Assembly (NCBI GenBank): GCA_034440635.1
Contig: JAOTON010002226.1
Span: 1-64,000, forward strand
Direction of reading: 5' to 3'
Source of the DNA: Lepas anatifera
Taxonomy: Eukaryota; Arthropoda; Thecostraca; Lepadidae
Length of the DNA stretch: 64,000 bases
Shown here: positions 33,784 through 45,696 of the stretch, in pieces
Layout: each line of letters begins with the position of its first letter
Position numbering within the stretch: position 1 is the stretch's first letter
Notes under the pieces: model-generated
Told to the model about the DNA's origin: nothing
What the model saw: the letters and a program-made list of their open reading frames with translations, nothing else
Database searches by the model: none
Translations under genes and position numbers: made by a program

Positions 33784-36700
33784 TTAACCCTTGCCCCGGT
33801 GGCGGGTACGGGCCACCTTCGCCCTGGTGGGGGTAAAAAGACCGCCGCGATCTAAAAAAAAATAAGAGAGCTAGAAAAAAACGCAAAACGGAAAAATAAA
33901 TCCCTTAAAAAATGATACCGACAATACTTTGGTCATTTTTCTCGTCAGGACAATATCAAGGTCACCACAGGTCAAAATAGGTCAAAATCACTAATATAAG
34001 GTGTACTAAGAAAACCTCATTTATCTCTGAAACTAATATAGCTAGAACCAATATTTGAACACCAATTAAAAGCTCTTGAGGTGCTCTTTTATTACAGTGG
34101 CAATTATTTTCGGGGCAGGTCAAAGCCTAGGGAGCTGCAGGTCACTGAACATTGGGAATATTCTTGGGAATCTCCATAGCCACCCATGCATAAGGGCGTT
34201 TCCTTTTTCGCTAATAACTTCCAAACCAAGCAAGATACAGCCATAGTTGATGCACCATTGCAATTCTCTGTTCAATGCAAATTGAATGATATGTAATATT
34301 GTTATGCCAGGTCCAATTCAAAATTTGACCTGATCCAGGTCAATGGTTTGCCCCCAACTTGACCTGGTATAGTCATGATGTATATTATTTGACTTGCAGT
34401 GGTAGGGGTGTGACTTAGGACCGACTCTTTGATCACCCGGTTCAAAAAGATGCTATAGTTCATTTCAACACACTCTGCGTTTTTAGTTTCTCAAAATAAC
34501 GCCGATAGACCCCTGTACATGGGGTCTGAAGTTTTCATGTTTTTTGTCACAAAACCACCCACTGGACCCGCTGCGGTCAAACCATTACTGACTGAATACC
34601 AGTTATAGAGGCCTGGTTGCTTATGGTCGTGATTCTAGGACATCACACTGTATGGCAACCTATTGAACACTCATCCGTTTAACAGCCTCGCATTGCGATA
34701 GGAGCATACTTTGACTGTTCAGTACCACAGAGGAGCATGGCAAAGTACTTCATACCATCATAGCAATCTGAAAAAAATATTTCCAAACGTAGCATTGCCA
34801 GTTCCAACAGCAATTGCAGTTAATCATAACGGGATAAGAGTGAATCTTCAACATAGCGTAAGAGAGTCTATTTCATTTTCGGATAGCTGCCTATTGTTTT
34901 CTGTCCTAAGCCGACTTCCACTAGCTCCTCTGGCCGGTCAAACCACTTTGCAGTCCTGCTCCGCAGCCTGAGATCAAAGTCCTCAAAAAGACTTAAGCTG
35001 GCCACTTCTTTTCGAGAGGACTGACTTTAATGCCGGTCTTTTTGCCTCCAGCAATACGTGATTTAAGTAATCATTTTCCAGCAGATACGGGGTGGGGCAA
35101 AATCCAGCCGAGCGCTCAGGAGTTCGCCATCCGTGTCACCTCACATCTCCTGGAACACTTGGTTCACTGTACACTGTACAGTGAATACAAAACAGGAAAA
35201 ATGTACTGTCAAGGATTTTCTTAATCTTTACACTGATTTCAACACGATGGTCTTGACCGGGCAGGAGAGGGGCAGGAGTAGTGGAAACAAGAGAATATGG
35301 GACCACACATGGAGAGGATCAGCACCACTATGCTGGACATTTCCTCTCAAAACCCATAATTTCTGAAGAAACAGAAATACTTCTACGACACCAAGGTGTC
35401 GCAGGTAGAATGGGATTTCATGGAGGACCATTGCTCGGAAAGGAAGATGTGCTGCAGAAGCTTCGCGGACAAAAGATGGACGGCCACGGTGGAGAGGAGG
35501 GCGAAGTAAGAGCAGACGATGAACAAAGAATGTTAAAGAAGAGGAAAAAAGAAGTCAAAAGACACGGGAATGAAAATTACAACAAAAGTTACACAAATGC
35601 AGCGAGACATTGAGGATTGACATTGATCGGACAACACTGTCCCTCACAAGCTGACTAAGCCTGTGAACCCTCACGAAATCACATCAGCTGAAGTGCTACC
35701 TAGCAAAATCAACGGATGATGAGATGACGAAATACCAGAGGCTGCATATCGAAGTCCAACACGCCAAGAACAGCAGCATCGCTTACCAAAAGAGCTCAGA
35801 GCTGTTCTGCCTAAAAATGTTTTAAGAATATCCCAACTGATGTTAACGCCATGAATCTCTGCGTGTTCTTAGACATGTTCACCCTTTCAAAGTTCAACCT
35901 CTTTCAAGGCTGAAATGACCATGGGAGATTTCCAACAGGTGCTGGAGAATTAGAATAAGGAGTGAGCATCCAGGAAATGCTGCATTCTGCTTTGGTGAAT
36001 GGTCCACCTGGCACTTGTTTGTGACAATTCAGTAGTTCAACACACCCAACTTTATCCTGACATATTGTACCTTCTTGCAGTAAGTGCTTAACCTTCTCAG
36101 CAGTGACGGATTCTTCGTTTTGGGAGGGGGTGCTGGGGGGCTCGGGCCCATAAGCGTCGCCACCAGCAAAAAAGTGGGGGGGGCAGCTAAAATTCAAACT
36201 GACGCTGACAAAAAACTTTCCACGTTAGGACCAAATACTGTTCGAATTTTGGATCCTTGTTGCCTTCTGCAGCGGCTGGTTATAAGAATGTCCGGTTTTC
36301 TCCCATTTTGACTGAGATCAGGAAATGGTTGGCCAAAAAGTGGGGGAGAGGCCAGGCCCCCGGTCGCGACGCCCCTGCTCAGGCCTAACCCGACATTGCT
36401 TCAGATCAGTCTTCGGCTATGCATTTTCTATGGGTAGTCTGCAACTGAGGGGAGGGGGTGCTTGAGCCCCCATGCCCCCTTGTATACGCTACTGCTTCTC
36501 AGGGTACATATTATTCATGCTTATTGGTGCATTTGCGGATACAGGGATGGCCAGTCTGACCGTGGTCTTCAAAGCAGGCACGTTTTACCCACTTTTGAAC
36601 GATTTCGACCAAATTTCTTAAAAAAAACACCGTTTTTACTATTTAATCCAGGCTGGAATCCCCCGACTCGTTTTATTCAGGCCCACCCTTAGATTGATGT

Positions 36701-37553
36701 TTACTATTTTGGCATGTAGTCATACGTTTTCCAAGCGAATATTACGCAAGAAGAGGCCCCCAGAACTTGTCTCTGGGCAGTAACTACTCGTCCTGCAGTA
36801 AAGCCACTTGCTAATTCCAGAGTCAATTCTTGAAAACTTCAGACACCATGTACAGGGGCTCTATCGAAAAAATTTATCCAAATTAAGGCCAGATTTGAAT
36901 AATTCATACAACATAGCATATTTTGGAACAGGGTGAATTTGAAAACCACTGAACTTACTTGTTAAGTCACACCCCTCGCAGTGGGCATACCAACACTTGT
37001 GCCAAAATAAAATTTATATATTTGTTTATTCAAATTTTATAGAGCAAAACACCAAAAATGCTTATTTGACCTTAGGTGACCTTTCAAAGGTCATAGGTCA
37101 AAATGTTTGGTATCAACTTCAGAAATGGGCTAAGAGTAAGTCCTAACCCATATTTGAAGTTGATTCCATCCATACTTACAGAGAAAAGCTCATTTCGTGA
37201 TTTCCCCATGCATTTTGCTCTATACAAGACCTTAGGTCACCAATATCGAAGATAAATATAAAAACATACGTTGTAGCCCCTGGTGGTCCCACTATGTGGT
37301 ATGAGTTTCAACTTGATCGATTAACCCTCTTTTTAGTTATGCAGTTCTAATAATTTTTTTTAGGTGAGGTCACTTCACCTGGCCTGGTGACCTGACCTGA
37401 AATGATCTTGAGCTAAAATTTTCAGGGAAGATGTAAAAATAATAAAGAAACAGCCAGACTAAGTTCGGCGGCGCTGCGCGCCGCCGTTTATCGGTCACTT
37501 CGGAAAAACCCGAAGGGGGTCTAAAAAGACCTCCACCCGGGCCAAGGTTTTAA
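33784..37553 (-). mobile_element. AGGTCA-rich TTAA element, subfamily B (copy B2), interrupted by a hAT insertion
   Basis: TTAA at 33784-33787 followed by CCCTTGCCCCGGTGGCGGG, and the opposite end gggccaaggtt with TTAA at 37550-37553. It is collinear with B1 in reverse, including the hairpin cggcggcgctgcgcgccgcc near 37470. A 2.6-kb insertion at 34403-36978 splits it. Removing the insertion gives an element of about 1.2 kb. Confidence 0.85.
34395..36987. mobile_element. 2.6-kb hAT-type insertion inside element B2
   Basis: The left end TAGGGGTGTGACTTA (from 34403) and right end TAAGTCACACCCCT (to 36978) are 14-bp inverted repeats. The octamers tgcagtgg (34395-34402) and cgcagtgg (36979-36986) match at 7 of 8. 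An 8-bp duplication and a TAGGG end fit hAT. Interior frames, such as 35281-35613 (lysine/glutamate-rich), show no transposase motif. A G-run MITE-like patch lies at about 36100-36380. Confidence 0.75.
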
Positions 37554-37698
37554 AGAAGCATATCTGGGCATCCAGCCTCGGCTCGTGTTGCTCCAGTGCA
37601 GGAGAAGCCGTTGATAATGCCCGACGTTAGGCAGATAGTTCTTCTTGCAAGCGAGTCCAGCAAGCAATGATATAGTGGAAAATAGCCACTATCATGGT
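37554..37698. other. Unassigned spacer
   Basis: Short spacer between two TTAA elements; nothing recognised. Confidence 0.5.
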
Positions 37699-37912
37699 TT
37701 AACCCTCGCACTTACAGGGGGTTGTTGCAACCCTTCCCGGCATGGTTTTTCAAGAATTGAAAACGAGCTTTTTAAGTTAGGCCGTTGAACGTTTGTATAG
37801 CCTCTGGAGAATTCATTGCGCATGTTTTGCAAAAATAATTGTTCCTACCTTTCAATGTCACCCCCCCTGTAAGGGCGAGGGTGGCGAAAACCCGAATACG
37901 TGCAAGGGTTAA
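37699..37912. mobile_element. 214-bp TTAA-flanked MITE
   Basis: TTAA at 37699-37702 and 37909-37912. The left end is CCCTCGCACTTACAGGGGG. The right side has the inverse cccccctgtaagggcgaggg followed by tacgtgcaaggg. Its terminal style is like the AGGTCA-rich elements, but it has no half-site array, so it may be a minimal relative. Confidence 0.75.
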
Positions 37913-37996
37913 GTCATCTGAACTACACAGTGCACTCCTCAGAACTATACAATGCCGCAAAAATTACTTTGTGCATGTGCAAAACATGCATTTAAT

Positions 37997-38307
37997 ATGA
38001 AATAGCCCAGGGGCGGACGCAGACCCGAGTTTTGGGGGCCAAACCCATGTCTGCCTCTGCTTCTGGAGGGGGTGGGGGTGTGGGACGTGCAATTCGGGTG
38101 CTCGACGGACCTAGTATAAGCCACCTCTCCAAGTATATGATTGCTCATGGGGGGAGCGAATATTTTTTTGCTCTACAGACATAGTGTAAACACCTTTTTT
38201 CAAAAATTTCTTCGGCGTTTGGGGGGCAAAAGATAGTTTGGCCCCCTCCAGCGCTTTGGGGGGCCATGGTCGAAATGCCCCCCCCTGCGTCCGCCAATGA
38301 AATAGCC
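37997..38307. mobile_element. 289-bp GC-rich MITE with 11-bp flanking duplication
   Basis: The element at 38008-38296 starts caggggcggacgcagac and ends with the inverse ctgcgtccgcca. The direct repeat atgaaatagcc flanks it (37997-38007 and 38297-38307). It has long G- and C-runs and no coding capacity. Confidence 0.75.
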
Positions 38308-38394
38308 TCAACCTTGTCTTAATAATCTGAAACAAACACTGCATTAAAATTTGAAAGAGACCAAACCCGTATTTGCTGAGATCATTTAATTCAC

Positions 38395-38567
38395 CCTACA
38401 CTCAAGTGCGCCTGCGCAGTGACTGGATAGTGACTACCCTATCATAATTCTCCTACACTCAAGTGCGCCTTCGCAGTGACTGGATAGTGACTTCCCTATC
38501 ATAATTCGTCCTACATTCAAGTGCGCCTGCGCAGTGACTGGATAGTGACTTCCCTATCATAAGTCAT
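38395..38567. repeat. 57-58-bp tandem repeat, three units, with GCGC-TGCGCA motifs
   Basis: Units start at 38395, 38452 and 38510 and read cctacactcaagtgcgcctg, then cgcagtgactggatagtgac, then a ccctatcataa tail. Each has a gtgcgcctgcgcag core resembling an NRF-1 half-palindrome. Confidence 0.88.
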
Positions 38568-38672
38568 CCCAGCATGCTGATATACCATCTGTTTGTGTCC
38601 TTCCTTGAAATATTCTGATGTATAGGTATATGATGCATAGGGTATCCTAAAGCTCATTCCAGGATCCAAACG

Positions 38673-38683
38673 GCGCATGCGCA
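38673..38683. promoter_or_regulatory. Perfect NRF-1-type palindrome (GCGCATGCGCA)
   Basis: The word gcgcatgcgca matches the well-known NRF-1 consensus. It lies about 100 bp after the three-unit array with related GCGC cores. No transcription start is recognised nearby, so activity is inference only. Confidence 0.35.
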
Positions 38684-38699
38684 AAATTGTACAGCTATA

Positions 38700-41038
38700 A
38701 TACGATAACATCTCTGTGTTACATTATATATTCAACATTTATTTAGAATACCTCTGTGAAATCAGCCCATTGGTTGGTGAGATCTTGGTTGGCCAGATTG
38801 GTGTCGTAGCGTGATGAAAAAATCAACAGAAGAGAGTAGGAAAAGTACTGTAACATATGAAAACTTCACTCCTCAGTTGAGCATAAACGCAGTCATCGTA
38901 TGACAAGACTTGAAAAGGTCATGTATCATGTAACGGGCTATAGCTAGAAACCTGTGGGCAGCGCACGGATATCTAGTCTCAGGCGGATGTAATGCTCAAG
39001 CCTGTTTTTTATCATTTTTAACCCAAAATATATCTGACAATGACCGAAATTGATGGTTATTATTTACTCTTACAGGACCATGCCACATATCATTTAAATT
39101 ATTGCGTCAAAACCAACACGTCGATGTACTTTGTTGTGTTTTAGATCGCATGGTTCCTGATTTGTAAGAAATTTCCTGAATGAGTCAAAATTTGAGCTAC
39201 TTCCGCCCACTGTGACGTCACGGGTCAATGGATATGGTTCAAACTCGCCTGCAGAGTAGAAGACGGTAAGGTGCTTCCTGTCTTGTTTCAATTTTGTCCG
39301 TATCACTTCTGGTTTCCAATAATCGTAAGAGGGGGGGTTCCGACCGGACCTCCCAGTCAGTGGTGGGTAAGAAAAGACCCCAGGCGGTGCCGGGTTAAGC
39401 CGCTCACTATAAAAGTGGCAACAAGTTTTATGCACAATGCTTGGAGCTACTACCAAGGAGCAAAGTGATGTTAAAACACCCACAGAATTTCCAGAACTGA
39501 GGCGTTTCCATCTCGATATCAATGACTTCAATTCAATTGTACCCTCTGAATGGAAACGTCAGTGCAAGCCAATAACGCTCAAAGAGGTATGTACCCAAAC
39601 TGCAAGCGTTCAATGTATCCTTTCGTAAGTCGGACCGAACTGCACCAGTTAAATTCGTTCAAGTATTTCCAGAGTCGGATCCAATCAATATCAGGCTACA
39701 TGCTCAGGCAAGTTCTGCTGCGTTTAATTGGAAGGCGCCCTGAAGATGACGCTGCCAATTGCTGCCGCCGGGCACGAGGCCTGTGCGTGCTACAAAGGAA
39801 GCTGGAAAACCGGCACCATCTGAGGTGGGCTCCTTGGCAGCTGCTGCTCTAGCAAGACCAAGTCTGATACATCCCCGTCACCCCCGTGACGTAGTTGGCT
39901 AGCGTGCCGTGCTTGGGTGTGGAAGGCCCTGGGATGATGCTGGCCTGTGGCAGACCTTCCTGCGGCCGCCTCCTACCCAGGAGATGGCGGTACACACCGG
40001 TGCACCGCAACAGTGGAATCAACACCGTGCCAGCCGGCGTCCCTGTTTGTGGGTGCACGGGCTTTATTGGCCTTTAAAGTAATCCACCGGTCTGGTCTTC
40101 CGCCCGCGGCCCACATGTGAGGGCTCGGCTTCTACTGAGAGAGCGACTTGGAGACACTGGAGCAGCCTACGCGCCGCAAAATGCGGTGGCGCTGTCTCAT
40201 AAGGGTGCTAGCAACTGGAAACTTCCACTTTGTAAATAGCGTGATTTGGGGGCTTGGATTAAAATATCATAACATACATTTTATACTATGATATCACCTT
40301 TTATTATGGTGGCTATTGACACTGTTTCAAATTCGGCCAACCCCAAATCATCTTAAAAGATTATCACCTCCGGTGTGAGCGCGTTGTATGAGTGGAAACA
40401 TACTAACACAAAATAAGTTCGAATTAAGCAAAACCAAAAAAGAAACAAATGTGATTTATCCCCTCTCTTTCACATCTCATGTCTCATGTCCAACGCAGTC
40501 AATGTTCATAAAGTCCCAAATGAAAAAGTACCTATATGAAACGACGCAAAGCACTGTCATTGAGTCAAATCCCGAACTACTATTGAATCCTGATAAGACT
40601 GAGTGTCTCCAGCTGTTTGGACGATAGAAAATCAAATTAATTTATCTGGAATTGCTTAAATTCGAAATTCTAGGTTCTAATTCCATCTTTGAACCAAAAA
40701 CCCTGAAATTCAAACCTTCAATGTGGTACCAGACTCATACAGTTCACATCAAGAATGGTGCCGGAAAACCGATGCTCATTCATTAACATAAACATTCATC
40801 CAAATGTGCAACTCGTTTGTTCAACGCACTAATTATCCATGAGCACAGGGCTAACGATACAATTAATGAATACAAGAGCTGGGCTTACACACGGAAAAGT
40901 AGCCGAACAGGATTTCTGAGCTCAGGCTACGCCTCGGTACAGTTACCATTTCCAGACCATGGCGTTGGAGCTCGGCTGGTCTGACAGTGCCGCGAGCGGC
41001 GACAATGGCTCTCAGGGGATTATTGGCGGGGCGCTGAC
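38700..41038. other. Intronic sequence, mostly unassigned
   Basis: 39260-39400 carries G-runs (gagggggggttcc ... ggcggtgccgggttaagcc) resembling a TTAA-element end. 39720-40080 is GC-rich with several open frames, but the products are unrecognised. One frame has an FKYFQSRIQ word faintly like a reverse-transcriptase fragment. I call no gene here. Confidence 0.4.
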
Positions 41039-41180
41039 CTGGTCTGAGAAGAGCTTGTAGCGCGAGTCGTCCGGAGCACGCGCTGTCACCGTCAGCAGAG
41101 CTTCGTAAGCCCTCCGAGCACGCTCGTTGGCCGCATCAGTGTCGCTCGGCTCAAACCAGGGCCGGTACAGCTTTGTCTTG
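41039..41180 (-). CDS. Receptor guanylate cyclase, ectodomain exon (YRPWF..AYEALLTVTAR)
   Basis: This 142-bp exon is one base plus 47 codons. The acceptor is gcctgtggtttcag|CAAGAC and the donor is GACCAG|GTCAGC (phase 0). The protein starts KTKLYRPWFEPSDTDAANER and continues through AYEALLTVTARAPDDSRYKL to FSDQ. 'YRPWF.P.DT..ANERA..AYEALLTVTAR' is characteristic of the ligand-binding ectodomain of receptor guanylate cyclases. It precedes the VNTF..FHEAV segment encoded at 15023-15209, and the phases match. No further upstream exon (the membrane-distal lobe or signal peptide) was found to the right, so it probably lies beyond the window. Confidence 0.93.
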
Positions 41181-41490
41181 CTGAAACCACAGGCGCAGTT
41201 TCACAGGCACAGGGTCGAATGTGACGTGCACAGCCCCTATAATATGAATGAAACATCGATCCTTTTCTGTTGGACGATACCAAAAATGTGGTTTTGGGTT
41301 ACCATGACTAACTTAAGTCACTTCATAATGGACACTCTAATTAAATAATAGTGTGTAGCCTGAGCGACAGATCTTGCCGTATAATGCTTCCTGCCTAATG
41401 TTGTATATATCTTACCTAATGCTGTTTGGACTTTGATAAGAAAATTATTGAGACAGGAAATGTAGAGCATATCCCAAAACTTTACGACCA
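41181..41490. other. Intronic sequence upstream of the exon
   Basis: Contains the acceptor region of the exon at 41039-41180. Nothing else recognised. Confidence 0.5.
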
Positions 41491-41928
41491 ATCCCGTCGC
41501 ATCCTGTCCCATCCTGTCCCATTATTCCCGTCCCATTCTGTTCTGTTCCTCCCGTCCCGTCCCGTCCCGTCCCGTCCCATCCCGTCTCGTCCGGTTCCTT
41601 GTCTCCGCTCCCGTCCCTTGATTCCCGTCTCGTTCCGTCCCGTTCCCTCCCGTCTCGTCCGGTCCCTTGCTTTTGCTCCCGTTCCGTTCCGTTCCCTCCC
41701 GTCTCGTCCGGTCCCTCGTTTCTGATCCCGTCCCGTCCCGTCCCGTTCCCTCCCGTCTCGTCCGGTCCCTTGTTTTTGTCTCGTCCCGTCCCGTCCCACC
41801 CCGTCTCGTCCGCTCCCTTGTCTCCGCTCCCGTCCTTGATTCCCGTCTCGTTCCGTCCCGTTCCCTCCCGTCTCGTCCGGTCCCTTGTTTTTGCTCCCGT
41901 TCCGTTCCGTTCTGTCCTGTCATGTCCA
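41491..41928. repeat. C/T-rich CCCGT-based satellite, G-quadruplex-prone on the minus strand
   Basis: Pentamers of the cccgt type are embedded in a longer unit (gttccctcccgtctcgtccgg then tcccttg and ttttgctcccg). The plus strand is almost free of A. Seven CCC runs spaced by two bases lie at 41551-41583, so the minus strand has seven GGG runs with 2-nt loops. Long Arg/Gly/Thr or Pro/Ser/Arg frames here are repeat artefacts. Confidence 0.92.
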
Positions 41929-43202
41929 TTTATTTCTGTTCTCCTCCCCACCCCGCGCAGATCTCTAGCGGATAGACAATAATGTAATTGTGTGTAACAA
42001 TGCAACAGTATGTTGTAGTCTGATGTGTTATTCAACCTGAAGTAAATGGCGCAAGTGCGCAGAAAAAGTCATGTATTTTCTTATTAATTGTTTCTACTGT
42101 AGTTTTTACCTCTTTGAACTTAAGGTGTGTTTGTCAACAGAATAGAGAAATGAGAAAATAAAACAAAGCAAAAACTGGTCAACACACTTCTTCAAAACAT
42201 TTTTTTCTGCTATAGACCGTACAAACGTGTTTACCAAACTACATACACCTATCGTTAAGATCAGACAGATGGTGAACCCAGAGACGCTCCACTGCGCACT
42301 CTTGGTGGGTACACCAACCATTTATCAAACATTTAGGAGCGAACCTGCGCTGAGGTATATCCGAACCCTTTCACTGAGGCCAAACAGTGGCATTAGGCTC
42401 AGCGGCAGCACATCTGCCGCGGCTCGGCCGCCCATCAGCCAGGCTATATCCGTGGCCGGATCCTCCCGGTCGGTGAATTTTAGCGACAGAAGTGACAGAA
42501 ATCACACTCTCGCTAGCACGGCAGGCGCAAACGAATGTTCCGAAACGATATCGCCATGTAACAGGGCAATCATCTAATACCTTGTAGACTTTCTTCAAGC
42601 AGTGCGGAGAGGCGTGGAGTTTAGTGCGGCTCTAATCGAGCGGCTGCTGTATTTGACCAGTATTTGGTGCGATGTTTGGTCGGGTGTTTGGTGTGTGTTA
42701 GCGCTGCGAATAACAGACGGCAGGACGCCCGGGAGGAGGAGAGCCCCGCTGCTCGCCGCTGCCGGCTAACGACGCCTGCACCCACGTCAGGGTAGGTGGT
42801 GTCAAAAAACCGGCCCCTGCACCGGCCGCAAGTTCAACCGCCCGACCAGTGGGCACAACTGCCAGTGACGTTTTTGGTGGTGAGATACAACGCCAAAAAG
42901 GCTGTGGACAAGGGGTTTATGTTTACGTAGAACTTCTATGTGTATTCTCCTTTTTAAAGTTTTTTTGTTCCCTTTTTGTATTAAAGGGATTGGTTACTTC
43001 ATCAAAATTCTAAAAAGGACTATCCATGTGCAAAGTAGGTCTAAAAATCAGGAGGTTACATTTTCACACTTCCAATCGCTGAAAAGGGAAACATCTCATA
43101 TTGTCTTATTACGCTGGGTTGACCCAAGCATCGCATGTACTTACGAATCTGGCTGCTTGTGGCATCTTACAGCACGTAACGTTGCAGAGGCGATGTCATT
43201 TG
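41929..43202. other. Unassigned sequence with a CpG-rich patch
   Basis: 42370-42480 and 42700-42860 are CpG-rich. A minus-strand open frame in the latter gives no known motif. No mobile element was recognised. Confidence 0.4.
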
Positions 43203-44040
43203 TTAACACGCACATTGACGGGGATCTGAGCCACCTTCGCTTCGACGGGGGTACCCGCCCCCCTAAAATCTCAAGAATCACGCTAGGTAGCGAAAAACGG
43301 TAAACGGCGTTGGCTAGCTCATCCACTTCTCCATCGAAAATATTTTAACCATTTTTTGTCAGGTAACATTAAGGTCACTAGAGGTCAAAACATGACGTCA
43401 CAGGGATAACATGTAAATTATGGTTTTCGGTCATTTCATCTGAACAAGTAAAGATAGAGCAAAATAACTTGAGCTATATGAATCCTCGCAGCAACCCAAA
43501 TAGAATGATATAAAATATGACCTTGCTAGGTCAAATTAAGGATTTGACCTGACCTGAGGTCATGTCAAGGTCAAATTAGATAAAATGCATATCATTAGAA
43601 CTGCAAAGACAAGGCAAATCTAATGCAGTTAAAATAAACGCTCATCACCATCCGTTACTAAGTTATTCAGTTAAAACCATTTTTCCAATGTATTTCCAAT
43701 GGAGAGATCATGGCTCGTACCCGACCTTAGGTCGTCGATATCAAAAATACCGGAACATGTTTTAGAGAACTTGGTGGGCCCATTATGTGATATGAGTTTC
43801 AATCGGATAAGTTCACCCAGTTTCGACTTATGCTATCTTAAACGTTTTTGAGGCCAGGTCACTTGACCTGTACTGGTGACCTGACCTGAGATGGCCTAAC
43901 CATTAAAATTTGAGGGAAGTTGTAAAAATGATGAGAGAAAAGGATGTCAAATACGGCGGTGCTACGCGACGTCATTTTTATTCTATCTCCGAAAAACCCG
44001 AGGGGGCGGGTACTCACCCCCCCATCAATGTGCGTGTCAA
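43203..44040 (-). mobile_element. AGGTCA-rich TTAA element, subfamily D (copy D3)
   Basis: Begins TTAA (43203-43206) CACGCACATTGACGGGG and ends ccccatcaatgtgcgtg then TCAA (44037-44040, a mutated TTAA). It is collinear with D2 over its whole length, including the tccttaatttgacctagc block. Nothing interrupts it, so it serves as an undisturbed D reference of 838 bp. Confidence 0.87.
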
Positions 44041-45696
44041 CATTTACCAAATGACCTGCGCTGCCATTCATGGAAGGGGATTCCTTCATCGCTTGGAATG
44101 GTAGAACAGGCCTTTATTTTTTACTTTAAAACGTGCGGAAATTCAAAATAGATAGCTTTGGGTGAAAGGAAATTCGCCACTAGCGATTTCCGACACCCTC
44201 AACGAAATTGGTATATCAGTTCAAAACCCATGATGAAAGTGGGACACGCCCTTTGAGGCACCCAATTTTAGAGAATGTTAAATAATCCTCTAGATCGGGA
44301 AAAAATGGGACGCAGAGTGCGGCTTCCCGCCGTGGGGTGGCATCTACGCTAAGCCATATCATCCTAATCTGTGTACTAGCAATGAAGGCGCTGAGCCACT
44401 CTGCCCCGCGTTAAAGCATGCGATCATTTATTTGGAAAATTCCTACGATCTCCAGAATATTTAAGGTACAATTATGAACGGAAAATCAATGTCATTCTTC
44501 ATTGCTACTTATTCACATGTCAATACGTATTTCTGAAAATACTGACTGATATACCGCGCCGTACCTAAGTACACGTACGGGTTTAATCAGATGTAGGGTG
44601 AGCTGTCGGCGCTACTAGTGTTTTCATTGTAAGGTGTTTCCTATCATATTGTAACGTAGCTTCTGTTTCCTGTGTCTGACTCAAATAAACATGCACGGTT
44701 CCAAAACGGTCTTACTTGTTCATTTAGTGAAACATGAAATTGCATGAAACAATGAGTCCGATTTGGTCATGTAACAGGAACCAATGACGGGCATTGAGCC
44801 AGTTATTGACTACCCACGCATCTTTCCAAACAACAAGGAGAGTAGTGTGACCCCCACTCTCACTGGGTTTTTAACCGAGAGTAAAACGACAGCTCATGTG
44901 TGGAAATCCCGGGGGAGGGGGGGGGTTGGGGGGTCAGGACCCCCTGGATTTTGGGTCTCCCATAGGCTTTGTATAGGGCTTGCATTGCTGTGCCAGCGTT
45001 AACCGACCCAGGACCCCCCTGGATGGAGAAGAGATCTCCAGCCATGCGACAGCTCCTTCTCTTTTTGTATTTTCTAAAGGATATCTCTTAACCCATAAAG
45101 ATGCAGCTTGATATGTAATGTCTCAGCCTTGCTGACATCATAAGTCATCGACAATTGACCGAAGGACCAGACTTCATTGACAATTGGCCCAAGGACCACA
45201 CCCCAACGGTCAGGGTTGAGCCGCCCCGACGCGGCGAAGTTGTACGGCTAATTACCAGCTCCATCAGCTTTGACACCAACTTGCATATATGAGCGAGAAT
45301 TTGTGACCTTAACTTCCACTGGCAGGTCCAGGGGGGGCAAGGGACCCGCAAGGCTGAAAGAGTAGCATTCCCTCCTCCCCAATAAAGTCCATAAATCTAA
45401 TTTGAGCTAAAATTTACAACAAAAAATATGTAAAGTATCATACAATGTCATTCCGTAAAAGTGTGGTGCAATCAAAAATTACACAGAAGCAAATAAATTT
45501 TGCTCCCTGCAACATTAATTTTTACATTCAACACAGAAAATTCGTGATCCGCTCCGTTCCCCTCCCCCCACTCACCATTCTCGGTGCAGCTGGCCCCTCC
45601 CAATCTCAGGTCCCGGATCTGCCTAAAATTGTACTATTTTGTCCTAGGTTTGTCGATACTAAGCTTTCGGTCGAAGCCGAGCTTATTTCTTGTATG
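44041..45696. other. Unassigned sequence with G-run patch
   Basis: 44905-45020 has G-runs and an inverse C-run (caggaccccctgg on both sides), probably a small MITE. The rest is unrecognised. Confidence 0.4.

Noticed and set aside
35281..35613. A 110-codon Lys/Glu-rich frame as a protein-coding gene
   Set aside because: Inside a hAT insertion without other coding evidence. Kept only as a possible transposon remnant.
39849..40058. Another guanylate cyclase exon on the minus strand
   Set aside because: The product (TLANYVTGVTGMYQ and neighbours) does not match a cyclase segment. It would fall between two exons that already join in phase with continuous family motifs.
41426..42035. Arg/Gly/Thr-rich and Pro/Arg/Ser-rich frames up to 196 codons
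   Set aside because: These are translations of the CCCGT-type satellite, which has almost no stop codons in any frame.
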